Positions 52,101 to 64,000 of a DNA stretch of 64,000 bases are shown here, one piece after another (the first letter of the stretch is position 1; each line of letters starts with the position of its first letter). A program made the translations under genes and the position numbers. The notes beneath the pieces were generated by a model. The model was not told the DNA's origin. It worked only from the letters and a program-made list of their open reading frames with translations, and ran no database searches. Origin of the DNA: Mansonella perstans (lineage: Eukaryota > Nematoda > Chromadorea > Rhabditida > Onchocercidae); the NCBI GenBank assembly GCA_037074765.1, contig JBAMDO010000173.1, positions 1-64,000 of the forward strand, read 5' to 3'.

Positions 52101-54413
52101 TTGTCTTGTGCGCACAGAAATGAAAGATTAGTTTTTAAACACTCTATTTCTGTTTGATAATTTCAAAGTAAAAAATAATGCTTTGTTTTTTCCATTTTTA
52201 AGAAATGACAATTCAACAGAAGATATGACCTGCAAAGGAGTATACTGGAACGTCGAACGTCAAGAATATCACAAGTGTCTGCGTGTCCATTACAAACACA
52301 CCGACCTCCCATGAAGATTTCTTTAATTGCATAGAAATACTGCAAGGTGCTTCAAAATCATCAAAACTCTCCAAGTTTTCTATGGAAATAACTGGACCAT
52401 TTTTTACTAGCCTCTTAGAATTCAAAAGAACGACTCATTCTATCACGTTGTCTTGCGCTTATGTTTGAGCTTCTTTTGAAATTAAATGGATTAAAATAAA
52501 CACTATTAGGGATTACTGTATGGTCGTACTATGTCACCATTTTTTCCATAAACATTGGAAATTTAAGATTCTTTACACCATACCAAGTAACCATTATATG
52601 AGTATCCTTTATTTTAATCTCCCTATATTTATGGCCATTTGAAATATGTTTAGTTAGCAACAAATAGACTAACTCGTCGTGTGACAGTGGGATCTCGTCG
52701 GTTGACATCCATAAGATGGCCATGAAGCGTTTTCGTACGTAAAAGCCTAAGTCGTACATTTGTTGCACGAGTGAAGTTTTGAAGAACTTCAGAATGACTG
52801 AAGTTGTGCTTTCCTGGGCGATTCTCAAGCAAATTTATCATTATCTAGAAAAACTTTTCACTCTTCGTTTTTTCGTTAATAGAAATTCTAGAATATTTTT
52901 ACTCCGTTAAAGAATAGGATCTATGATTGAATTTGTTAAACTAAATATTTGTAAAACACAGACAGATTTGAATTATAAAACATTTCTAGTTACTCTTGAA
53001 AAGAACTTTACCTCTGCATTCTCCATGGGATGAATTCCAGAGAATTCGTGAGTGCATATAACAGTATCATCTTCTAATATTGGTTGGAGTGTGTGACGTC
53101 CGAATAACTGAAATCAATGTTTCCAAAATTTCGCTCGTAGATCTTGAATAATGTAGTTCATGACATAATAGCATGTAAGAACTAATAATCATAATATGGA
53201 CTGAAACTAGACTGACGCGATCGCACTCAGCAGGTGTTTCAGCAAAATACTGCCAAGGCATATAACTTTTTCCTCCATCAATAGATCTTTCTAGCACCCA
53301 TGATCCCGGTCGAGGACTATTTGCCATTTGGATCCATACATAAGCCACATGAAATTCCTAAAAAATTTCTCATTTTTGAAGTGTTTTAGTTCAGCCTTCC
53401 CGCAATTTTTTCTTACCGAATCCCGAGTTTAATTATTAGAACTATTATTGGCAATATTCATCGATTCAACTCCATATCAAATTATTGTGAATTATTAATA
53501 AGTCTTGTGTGCATATTCAACTTAGAAAAATCAGTTTTCTTAATTTGCATCAATTTTGATACCTTTTAAGCGGTTTATTAGCAATTCAACTTGCCTGTTC
53601 TAGGTCAATACTGATGTTAACTTGATTGTATTGCATTCCACGACTTAGTGGCGGACTTTGCCACCAGCTTGCTCTGCCATCAACCATATTTGTTGCTGGA
53701 TGTGCAAATGAAGTATTTGTTTGACAAAAATCACACATTTGCCCGCCCTGTAAAAAAAATAATACTGTTAGTTGAGATTCACTGTTCTGAACTTTAAAAA
53801 GTTGTGAGGATATCTCGGTAGTATTAATGGGTACTAGTTACTGTAGGAACTGTTGGCCTGAGAAATAATATTATCAAATTCTCTAGTATCCTGTTTAATT
53901 CATTTTCTCTTACAGCTGGTTAAAACTATCAATATTAAACCTTATTAAAAAATCTTTTTGTTTGCTTGGCAGGAAAGTTTTACCTGAACAAAAGATTGTT
54001 TTTCCATTTTAAGTTCAGCAAAAACGGAGGCACCATCTTCATTGGTACTGTACGAATACTGATTCAAAGGAGTATATTGACTTGAGCCTGAGAAGCATAA
54101 GTTTCAATAGAAATCTATAACTAGTCAACCAGCCATCTTTACTTACTTATCCCATCCATATTTTGTACGTTTTCTCAACTTTAACATTATCTGTTCACGA
54201 ATGATTAAGCAGATAATAAAAGAAGAAAGTAATTTAAAATTTACCAGCTATCTGGCAAAAAATTTCTTTTATCGGCTGTCCATTAAGTTCACCACATGTT
54301 GAGGACGCTTCAATCTTCCTATTAAGTGCCAAATTGGTATATGGTGGTATCAATACCTGTCCCCAAGTTAAAAACGTTTTTGCTGCAACAATAAGCAAAA
54401 GGGCGGGCAGCAT
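31333..54413 (-). CDS. epi-1: Laminin subunit alpha, alpha-3/5 (EPI-1) type
   Basis: A 23-kb multi-exon gene encodes a complete laminin alpha chain. It starts [19 protein letters not shown] (signal peptide, ATG 54413) and ends [11 protein letters not shown] before TGA at 31335-31333. Domain order is LN, about eleven LE modules, a long non-EGF L4b-like region, LE modules, L4a (laminin B), LE modules, a coiled-coil arm and five LG modules. The L4b-like region with NYSWRGY between two LE runs separates the alpha-3/5 class (C. elegans EPI-1) from the alpha-1/2 class (LAM-3), hence the symbol. Laminin trimers form basement membranes and bind integrin and dystroglycan through the LG end. A TTTAG acceptor 22 nt before the ATG may receive the spliced leader. 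No internal stop was found in the exons I examined, but not every exon boundary was resolved. The symbol is by inferred orthology. Confidence 0.92.
34190..34720 (-). other. Laminin alpha: spacer between LG3 and LG4
   Basis: Two exons without LG signature ([17 protein letters not shown] ... TDKELIAGS, then [14 protein letters not shown] ... [13 protein letters not shown]) form the linker that separates LG1-3 from LG4-5. In other laminins this linker is often proteolytically cut. The donor at 34536 lies in a 73-bp tandem duplication. Confidence 0.7.
34416..34561 (+). repeat. Tandem duplication of 73 bp over a laminin splice donor
   Basis: Positions 34416-34488 and 34489-34561 are identical except G34439 versus A34512. 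The unit contains the 3' end of the laminin spacer exon with its donor (AGT|GTTAGT), so two donors exist, at 34536 and 34463. Only the first gives an open frame: the copy downstream in the transcript is preceded by an in-frame TGA. Confidence 0.9.
34860..37950 (-). other. Laminin alpha: LG1-LG3 modules
   Basis: LG folds are recognised by FEKGSVLEL...[16 protein letters not shown] and [13 protein letters not shown] (LG1), [29 protein letters not shown] and [11 protein letters not shown] (LG2), and [33 protein letters not shown] and [17 protein letters not shown] (LG3). These modules carry integrin-binding function in the family. Confidence 0.85.
38030..41270 (-). other. Laminin alpha: coiled-coil domains II/I
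   Basis: About ten exons encode heptad-rich helical sequence without cysteine modules, e.g. [28 protein letters not shown]-like stretches and [20 protein letters not shown]. This is the long-arm region that assembles with the beta and gamma chains. Confidence 0.82.
41370..43215 (-). other. Laminin alpha: C-terminal LE modules before the coiled coil
   Basis: LE modules with starts near 43170 ([15 protein letters not shown]), 42990 (PCACPYATD), 42780-42510 ([37 protein letters not shown]), 42250 ([11 protein letters not shown]), 42030-41880 ([12 protein letters not shown]) and 41590-41440 ([15 protein letters not shown]). They link L4a to the long arm. Confidence 0.82.
42309..42332 (+). repeat. 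Poly(T) tract in a laminin intron
   Basis: A run of about 24 T residues (allowing the flanking bases) within an intron between LE-encoding exons. Confidence 0.6.
43378..44170 (-). other. Laminin alpha: L4a (laminin B) domain
   Basis: Three exons (about 44170-44005, 43922-43760, 43613-43378). Motifs include [18 protein letters not shown] and [19 protein letters not shown], where the LG.PTTR..LM..L classical signature is nearly intact, and the exit motif [16 protein letters not shown]. Confidence 0.88.
44262..45215 (-). other. Laminin alpha: middle LE modules
   Basis: Four LE modules and a half module: [51 protein letters not shown] and the terminal [11 protein letters not shown], which opens the module split by the L4a domain, as in all laminin alpha chains. 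Confidence 0.85.
45430..48285 (-). other. Laminin alpha: L4b-like (domain IVb) region
   Basis: A long non-cysteine-rich region spans about ten exons between two LE runs. It starts [18 protein letters not shown] and [14 protein letters not shown], then [17 protein letters not shown], with later repeats of a similar fold ([33 protein letters not shown]). The paired FHYINP / VQYFNP themes suggest several related beta-sandwich units. Presence of this region marks the alpha-5-like class. Confidence 0.8.
48308..48343 (+). repeat. Perfect 16-bp inverted repeat (hairpin) in a laminin intron
   Basis: TTTAATAAGAGCGATA is followed by the 4-base loop CGAA and its exact reverse complement. Next to it, the motif TGCCAGAATATCGTAGAA occurs twice as a direct repeat (about 48344 and 48381). 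The intron lies between the half LE module and the L4b-like region. It could be a small mobile-element scar or a structured RNA. Confidence 0.75.
48630..52345 (-). other. Laminin alpha: N-terminal run of LE (EGF-like) modules
   Basis: About eleven cysteine-rich modules follow the pattern CxCxxxG...C.C...GxxCDxCAPGYYG. Recognisable starts are [99 protein letters not shown] and ACNCDVGGA. The last is only a half module leading straight into the L4b-like region. These modules form the rod of the short arm. Confidence 0.88.
52660..54413 (-). other. Laminin alpha: signal peptide and LN domain exons
   Basis: Exons at 54413-54245, 54087-about 53983, about 53749-53596, 53357-53215, 53106-53010 and 52846-52670. 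Motifs include [69 protein letters not shown] and [13 protein letters not shown], all characteristic of the laminin N-terminal domain. This domain mediates laminin polymerisation. Confidence 0.9.
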
Positions 54414-54435
54414 CGCCGATTTTTCTATAATTTTG

Positions 54436-54443
54436 CTAAAGTT
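54436..54443 (-). promoter_or_regulatory. Candidate spliced-leader acceptor of the laminin gene
   Basis: AACTTTAG lies 22 nt upstream of the laminin ATG. It may accept the spliced leader or a cis 5' UTR exon. A possible distal exon with a GTATGT donor occurs near 56070. Confidence 0.35.
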
Positions 54444-57400
54444 TATAAATTGTCAAGAATTTAATGCCATAAGCTTCGAAATGATAAGCAGAATCACCTA
54501 GAAACTTTTGCCTATATGTGAAAGCACGTAAAAAACTCTCCAGATGAATCGTACAGTTTTTACTGTACTAATTGTAACCAATAGTGATAATAACTTATGG
54601 CTAAGCTTGATAGGAATTTTTTTTCCAATAACATGTAGTAAAGTTCCTTAAGAATATGCTTAGCAAGCCATCAGAAGATATATCAGAAATAATTAAGGAT
54701 CAAAGAGAGCGACAGTAGAAGTAAGGTCAAACACATTTTGAGAGAAAAATTAACTGCCTAAATTAATTTCATCGTACATAAATTGTATTTGAAATTTAAG
54801 CGAAAGAAATATCTCAAAAAAAATTTAAGCCCTATTTCATGTGGCGCAAAATTTTTGTTTTTGCATGCAAATTATTTTTTCTTTTAGCAATAAAAAATTG
54901 CTCAAAAATAAAATTTTTGCTGTTGCATTCGAAATAAAAAATTTTGGATGAAGAATACGCTAGAAAAGAGTTTGCAATAAATTTCAGTGAAATTACTTTT
55001 CACTTGCAAAAGGGTAAAGATCGCCAATCTTCGCCTAACATTAATTGATTTTCGGCACAATCAAATCGTGCTGTTTGCATCAAACCGTATGATAACTATT
55101 ACGATTTGATTTTGTTGCAGCTGCAGCATTTTTGCCTCTCGAAACAAAGAAATAGTTTTTTTTCTGCTAGAAAAAAGCCTCAAAAAATTCTTATCTTTTT
55201 GAATGTTAAAACAAACTCTTATCAATATCTGTATTTTGTCTAAATGCAGTCACTATAAAGATAAAACAAAAATTGATATTCGCATTAAAATTTTATCGAT
55301 CATCAATTATAACTTTAATTTTGTAATTTAGGATGAAATTACTTGTTACTAAAAATTTCTTTCCACTATTTGCTGTGTATGTATGTGGTCCGGCACTTAT
55401 ACGGAAAATCAAACATTGAATTTTTACAAAATGTTCATTAAATAGAATTTCATTTAGTCCTATGAATAACAATAAAGCATTCATTTTACAAGATAATCAT
55501 GCAGATGTATTCAAAGTATCAATGTTTCTCAAATTTTTGTAGTATCTTTTATTGATATCTTGCATATTCTGCGCGTATTTTATTGCTAAAGTTTTTCTTT
55601 TTCTTTCTTTTGAAATTTACATTATAAAATTAATAACTAAATTAAAATAATAAAAAATACATTTACATCAATAAAAAAAAAAAAAAAAAAAAAAAAAACA
55701 TAAGTTAATAAAAATAATAGTGGTGATATTACAGGTAATAAAATTGGAATCGTATGGAGTAATATTGTTTAAAGTTTTTAGTGCATTTTATAACTATATG
55801 TGATTTTTTCTAAGTTTGCTTTCACAAAATAATTCTTTCAAAAAATCACGAATTTTAAAATTTACAAAAAAAACCAATTCAGTTTCAGATGAAATATAAA
55901 TTAAATTGCTCTCATTATTGGGAGGAGACAGAAATAATGACAATAATGCGGATTGATTATTAAAAGGAAAGGACAGTTGATTACAGCACAGCTGAAGCAG
56001 ATGAGAGTGAGTGACCGAGCAACAGTTGAGGTCGAATGAACCAATTGTATACATACCGTGTAGACATACCCGTGAACAGACGGGCACCATTCATCAACAA
56101 TAATGCTACTGGTCTGCTATACTGATCTGATATATTTTATTGCTAAATAATGTTGAAAAATTGACCGCTCCATACTACAACCTAATAAGTTGTAAGTACA
56201 ACTGATTTATTTATCGAATTGTATCATAGTGTCAAATTGTAATTTAATTTTTGAATAAACCAAAAAATGAAATGGAAAGAACGGTTTATAAAATAGCAAT
56301 AAATTGACAAAAGCATTACAAAATGTGAAATTTAATTCTACTATTTTAATCAACATTCATTCCGATTGTTCTTTAGAAATACTTTTATATACTCGATACG
56401 ATAAATTGATCTTGACTTGTTGCTCTAATTACAAACTGCTAAGATACTGAATTTAAATTTACCATTAATAATTCATAAAGAAGCTTTCAACAAAATAACT
56501 GAAATGTCAGATACTTATTAGTAAAATGGATATGACAATTGATTAAACTGTTATAATAAGCAAAAAATTTTTTTTAAATAGAATGAGATGAAATGTGATA
56601 GGATGATGGTTGGAAGCGTAAGTTTTTGTTTACAGTATTAATGCGTTCTGTATAAAAAAGATCTTTGCATAGACTCATCATTAATATGCTACCGTCAGTT
56701 GCGCTTTCCAACTTTTTTGGTTAAGGTGTATATAATATGTTTATATTTTGAATATTTAATTTGTTTACATTCCGCAAAAAAAAAAAGCTAATTTTGCGTA
56801 CTGCAATTCGTTTTGCATTGCTCAAATGCAAATGCTCTAATTTCTGAAACCTCAAAAAAATCATTCATTCATTTCTCCAGTAGTGATCAACTAATGGATT
56901 ATTTAGTGGAACAGATTAGTTAAGCAGTTTCCATCGAAACACTCAGGAATTTGTATGCCAATCCTTTTTGTTAAGCATACACCAATTTCTAAGATTTAAT
57001 CAAAAATGGAAGCGTTTCAGATTTATGTAAATTTCAGTGATTTTGTAGGTCCCTTCATTTCTGCTTATTTTAATACCATATCCATCACTTTTTCCAAAAC
57101 ACAATAAATTTCCATATTCTCTCGTTTTTCTGGATGTCTCTAACAAAAAAAAATTTTCTGCCAGCTTTAAATTCCTTTTGAGCACTATATGTTAATTTAT
57201 ATCTCTCGCAACACTGTGCTGCAAATATCTATCTTTGGGAAGCTGACTTCAACTTTTGACGAAATGTATCTAGGAATCGTAAAGGAACAAAAGGTAAAAG
57301 AAGAGATATTTTTGCAACACATATTTACCACTAGAAATCGAACGTATATCGAGCTTATGTACCGTAGATTTTGTGAAAACAGGACCATATGAGGTTTGTG

Positions 57401-58352
57401 CTTTATTAATAATAAAACAAGTATAAAATTTTCAGAAAAAAATGCGATCAGCGTAAATCTTACTATCATCCCATTTACTGACTTTTTTGATACAGATTCT
57501 TTCTTCTGCAATCTCTTTTGGTTTTGAATCAATTCTCGTGATCTTAAACGCATCTCACCTTATTCCCTTCAATACTAGCTCAAAAACATATGAGGTAATT
57601 TCCGTTCCTTATTAAAAGCGATACTACTACACTCATTTCTAAATTAGGACAACTTTCATATTTCAGATTTTTGGCTCCAAATATTATTCATGAACAGCTG
57701 ATGATACAAAAAACCTGTTGCATGAGACCTGAAATTTGGTATCGAAATAGCGCTGATTACTAGCGTATTTTCCTTGTCCTTTAAATTTTCTCATACAAAA
57801 AAAATCCGAATTCATAACACACTGCGTAATTTGTTTTAACTATACACCACATATTCTTCGAGCTGTATGCATAAAATAACAATTAAAAATATGATGGTAG
57901 AATTATGAACTTGCATTAACTAAATTTTCAAACAAAAGATCAAAAAGTCAGCAAAGAAACGAAATAAAAGTAAATCTTTTATCTTTTACTGCATTTAAAA
58001 GAAGGTTAACAATGGTCATAATAAACAGAAAAGATACAGCAAATAGTAGGACCACAAAATTTCAAGAAAAATGCAAATCTGTTTATTATGTGAAAATACA
58101 ACTGAAAGTTTTAAGCAATTTTATTTCTTCATATATGTCAACAAAAAGTGTTTCAGCTCAATATTAGATTCGATATGTACTACTCTGCTTCCTCATTTAC
58201 ATATTCAAAGCAAACAATTACACGACTGCTGTTCAGTGACACAACAGGAAAAAAAGTGAAAGAGTATTTCTGTATCTTTTACATTCCATACGGTTCAGAA
58301 TTATATTCGGACAAGAACAGTTTTATTCTGCGCAGTGGAAAAGTGAGTACAC
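54444..58352. other. Laminin upstream region, mostly non-coding
   Basis: AT-rich, with a poly(A) run (about 55671-55699). A GC-richer patch at about 55975-56095 includes, on the minus strand, CACGG|GTATGTC resembling a splice donor, which might mark an untranslated first exon of the laminin gene. ORFs at 55794-56090 and 57189-57553 are not convincing. Confidence 0.35.
55671..55699 (+). repeat. Poly(A) tract
   Basis: Near-uninterrupted run of A upstream of the laminin gene. Low complexity. Confidence 0.7.
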
Positions 58353-58501
58353 CTTATCGTTTTCAGTTCCCTGCCACTAACATAACCAACAGATCGCATA
58401 ATTTTCGGCATGCCAGATTCTCCCAAATACTGCAACTCTCTGCGCATAAACCTATCGTCTTGATATAAATTACTTGTTCCTCTCACTTCTTTTTTTTGAA
58501 G
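58353..58501 (-). CDS. Possible internal exon of an unrecognised gene
   Basis: A 149-nt segment is bounded by an acceptor (AATTCTAG, ending at 58502) and a donor (ATAAG|GTGTAC at 58352). It is open in the frame giving LQKKEVRGTSNLYQDD, then ELQYLGESGMPKIMRSVGY and VSGRELKTIR. The composition is protein-like and the segment is less AT-rich than its flanks. A possible next exon near 57570 (after TTTGAGCTAG) would add about nine codons and a stop. Possible upstream coding with a GTAAGA donor lies at 58641-58910, but the phases do not match simply. An overlapping ORF on the other strand (58148-58468) makes chance a real possibility. No family recognised. Confidence 0.25.
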
Positions 58502-58910
58502 CTAGAATTAGTGTTGAACAAGATGAAGAATCCCCGGCAGGCTTCCGGAAACACTTCACTGTTAAAGCAACTACATTTTATAATAACACAATAATAAACC
58601 ATTTATTAAGCTGCCAATTTTTGCTTTAAACTGTCAAACATCACTCGTTTAATTTAAATAAAAGACAATTCATCAGTTCCCAAAGCTTAAACTGCCCACT
58701 AATCTTACCACTCTTTCTGAAATGACTTTGGCCATGCTTCTTCAACATCAATAGCAAACCAAAAATGAAAAACAATCCAATTTCGTCCAATTTTTTTCCG
58801 ACGAACAGATGGAGAGTAGGACATCCCGAAGTCAGGTTATAAAAACGCTTCGACCATTCTAATACATTCTTCTCGAATGATTTCCAAAAGAAAACTATCT
58901 TTTGTGACAA

Positions 58911-59464
58911 ACACTATCACAAGACAAAAAAACCTTACAAGTTACAGTAAAAAAAAAATTTTTTTCAAAAACTCACATGGAAAATAGCCCTACCAATATG
59001 CTTTGTGAGCTGAAAGCAAATAGTACGTCAAGATCCCCAAAGAAAAACCTTCCAACACTTCTGACAACATCCTGACATCTCTGCACACAATTATCAACTT
59101 CTATTCATCTCTTATTCAACCCAAAATGTCAGATAAATAATATAATGTCAACCATTTCTCCTATACGCTAAGTTTTCAACACAGTCTGCCAGTAACATTG
59201 CAGTAATACACTCAGAGAAAGATAACAAAAAAAAAGCAAACAAAAGTTCCAGAACATTTCTTGAGGATGTGGTTTACAAATTTCCTGTTGACAAAAACGT
59301 ATGGTTGCTGCCTATGTAATCATGAAAAAACTAATTCAGAAGTCACTGTAAATGATAAATTAAATGACAAAATCAAAAATTTTCATAACATCAGAATATA
59401 CGACCATTTTTATAAATAAAGTCCAGAAAAAAATAACATGAGAAATACAAGAACAAAGTAGGAG
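58911..59464. other. Non-coding
   Basis: AT-rich with homopolymer runs; no gene seen. Confidence 0.4.
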
Positions 59465-59635
59465 TCACATATATTTACTAATAGAATCAATCGATTCTGA
59501 CCTTTGGATAGTGTTTACATCACGAGCATAGTTAGCAAAAACAGAAAAACTAATGAATGTAACTGCAACAGTAGCCGCTGTCACACAGGGAATTTTTTTA
59601 AAAAATGCAAGCAGCGGAAAAGATACCAAAAACAT
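59465..59635 (-). CDS. Candidate 56-aa membrane microprotein downstream of Sec61 alpha
   Basis: An ORF of 56 codons starts with ATG at 59635 and begins MFLVSFPLLAFFKKIP. It is followed by a hydrophobic segment (VTAATVAVTFISFSVFA) and a polar tail (YARDVNTIQRSES), as in small single-pass mitochondrial or ER proteins. It lies 93 nt beyond the Sec61 alpha stop on the same strand. A strong acceptor TTTTCTCAG lies about 60 nt before the ATG, between the two frames, with a second weaker AG just before the ATG. That is the layout of a nematode operon. It could equally be part of the Sec61 3' UTR. Not recognised as a known family. Confidence 0.28.
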   Translation of the reverse strand: MFLVSFPLLAFFKKIPCVTAATVAVTFISFSVFANYARDVNTIQRSESIDSISKYM

Positions 59636-59728
59636 TTCCTTGCTATCGCATTTATTTTTTGATATATCATCCCTTAATAAAATAAACAAGCTGAGAAAAT
59701 AAATTAAACCCAACAATTAAAAATAAAA

Positions 59729-63113
<3,385 letters not shown>

Positions 63114-63147
63114 TGTGAAATAGAGGAGCGACGTGAACGAGAGCAAA

Positions 63148-63154
63148 CTGTACG
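63148..63154 (-). promoter_or_regulatory. Candidate spliced-leader acceptor of Sec61 alpha
   Basis: CGTACAG lies 34 nt upstream of the ATG at 63113. Weak polypyrimidine context, so tentative. Confidence 0.25.
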
Positions 63155-63220
63155 AAAACGTTTGCTAAGCGATGAGAACTGTCCCAACACCCACCGAAAC
63201 AAGCGTAACTCTATTCCCTG

Positions 63221-63444
63221 AATATGCCGTCCTGAAATGTGAGCCTAAACACAATATGCCGTCCTGAAATGTAAACCTAAACACAATATACCGTCCTGAA
63301 ATCTAAACCTAAACACCATATGCCGTCCTGAAATCTAAACCTAAACACCATATGCCGTCCCGAAATCTGAACCTAAACACAATATGCCATCCTGAAATGT
63401 AAACCTAAACACAATATGCCGTCCTGAAATGTAAACCTAAACAC
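63221..63444 (+). repeat. Minisatellite, 7 x 32 bp
   Basis: Seven head-to-tail units of exactly 32 bp with no length variation. Each contains GCCGTCCTGAAATGT (or a one-base variant) followed by AAACCTAAACAC. Unit differences are substitutions only. It starts 108 bp upstream of the Sec61 alpha ATG, so it lies in the promoter or outron region. Confidence 0.95.
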
Positions 63445-64000
63445 TAGAAATACTCGGAGAACTACCGTAGCACAACAGCATACTACTCCAACATTACACA
63501 CCTCCAATGCCTCTCAGAAAAACGCATTTCTAAATAGCTATTTCATATCGTGCCTGCAAAAAACTGCAAAATTCTCGTTGCGGTGATACTTCTGCAGCAG
63601 CTATATATTCAATTTAATCAGCGAAATAAATGGAAGTGGGACAGGTGGTATTGCGGGAAAAGGTATGTATCCAGAAGATGGATAATGCGGTAATCAATAT
63701 CCATCATTTCATTCTTTCTATGATACAATCATTCGTTTTCCTAAAATAAACGATATTAATAGGATTTCGTTGCAGGAATATTAATAGCACGTCGTCATAT
63801 TAGTTGATGAAAGCAGAATTATCTCTCTTTGGTTAGGAATTAATTTGAAATTAATTAAATTAATTAAACGTCTTTTCATAATCATTGAAACAACCATCGT
63901 TGCAAATATTGCAAATATCGCTACTATTTCTGCTCAGTGAAGAAGTTTTGAAGTTGGATTTTACAAAAACTGGAATCATGGAATGATTGATATTAAACAT
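63445..64000. other. Right edge, no gene seen
   Basis: Upstream flank of Sec61 alpha beyond the minisatellite. AT-rich, no convincing ORF. Confidence 0.45.

Noticed and set aside
57189..57553. Overlapping ORFs on both strands
   Set aside because: Low-complexity hydrophobic translations; only a short N-terminal part on the minus strand looks protein-like, and no exon chain could be built.
58148..58468. Plus-strand 106-codon ORF
   Set aside because: The minus-strand exon model there has matching splice signals at both ends; the plus ORF has neither start context nor family match, though it cannot be fully excluded.

Overview
The window is AT-rich eukaryotic DNA with many short introns (TTTTCAG-like acceptors), split genes, and candidate spliced-leader acceptors 18-110 nt before start codons. 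Together with a laminin alpha of the EPI-1 type, a Sec61 alpha close to the nematode form and ZIG-type immunoglobulin proteins, this points to a nematode, most likely a parasitic clade III (filarial-like) species. The species itself cannot be fixed from sequence alone.

Layout. 1-2719: a rearranged BEL/Pao-type LTR retrotransposon. It holds a broken envelope-like 3' region, a 521-bp LTR, a primer-binding-site-like segment, the start of gag, and then a second 521-bp LTR in inverted orientation. 5.55-7.24 kb (-): a secreted two-Ig-domain ZIG-like protein in five exons, about 236 aa. 7.3-13.1 kb: mostly empty, with one diverged repeat pair. 13.12-18.86 kb (-): a complete 12-exon epsinR/CLINT1 homologue of 596 aa that uses one GC-AG intron. 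18.9-25.8 kb: no convincing gene. 25.86-28.21 kb (+): a complete 8-exon arrestin-domain protein of 373 aa. 28.2-31.3 kb: no convincing gene. 31.33-54.41 kb (-): a laminin alpha chain with LN, LE, L4b-like, LE, L4a, LE, coiled coil and five LG modules. 54.4-59.7 kb: largely non-coding, with a few possible small exons. 59.73-63.11 kb (-): a complete 9-exon Sec61 alpha of 473 aa, with a 56-codon ORF 93 bases beyond its stop and a 7 x 32-bp minisatellite just upstream.

Taken together the genes belong to secretion and trafficking: Sec61 alpha is the ER translocon channel, the epsinR homologue is a clathrin adaptor of the Golgi/endosome, the arrestin-domain protein probably acts in receptor trafficking, and the laminin and ZIG-like protein are secreted cargo. 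This is an inference about theme; nothing here shows that they are co-regulated. I found no clear evidence of a wholly new system. The most unusual items are the rearranged retroelement, the GC-AG introns, the small ORF beyond Sec61, and local duplications (73-bp tandem copy over a laminin splice donor, 32-bp minisatellite, 16-bp perfect hairpin). The exon models of the ZIG, epsinR, arrestin and Sec61 genes were built by hand and each closes in frame; the laminin is given at domain level with selected exon ends.
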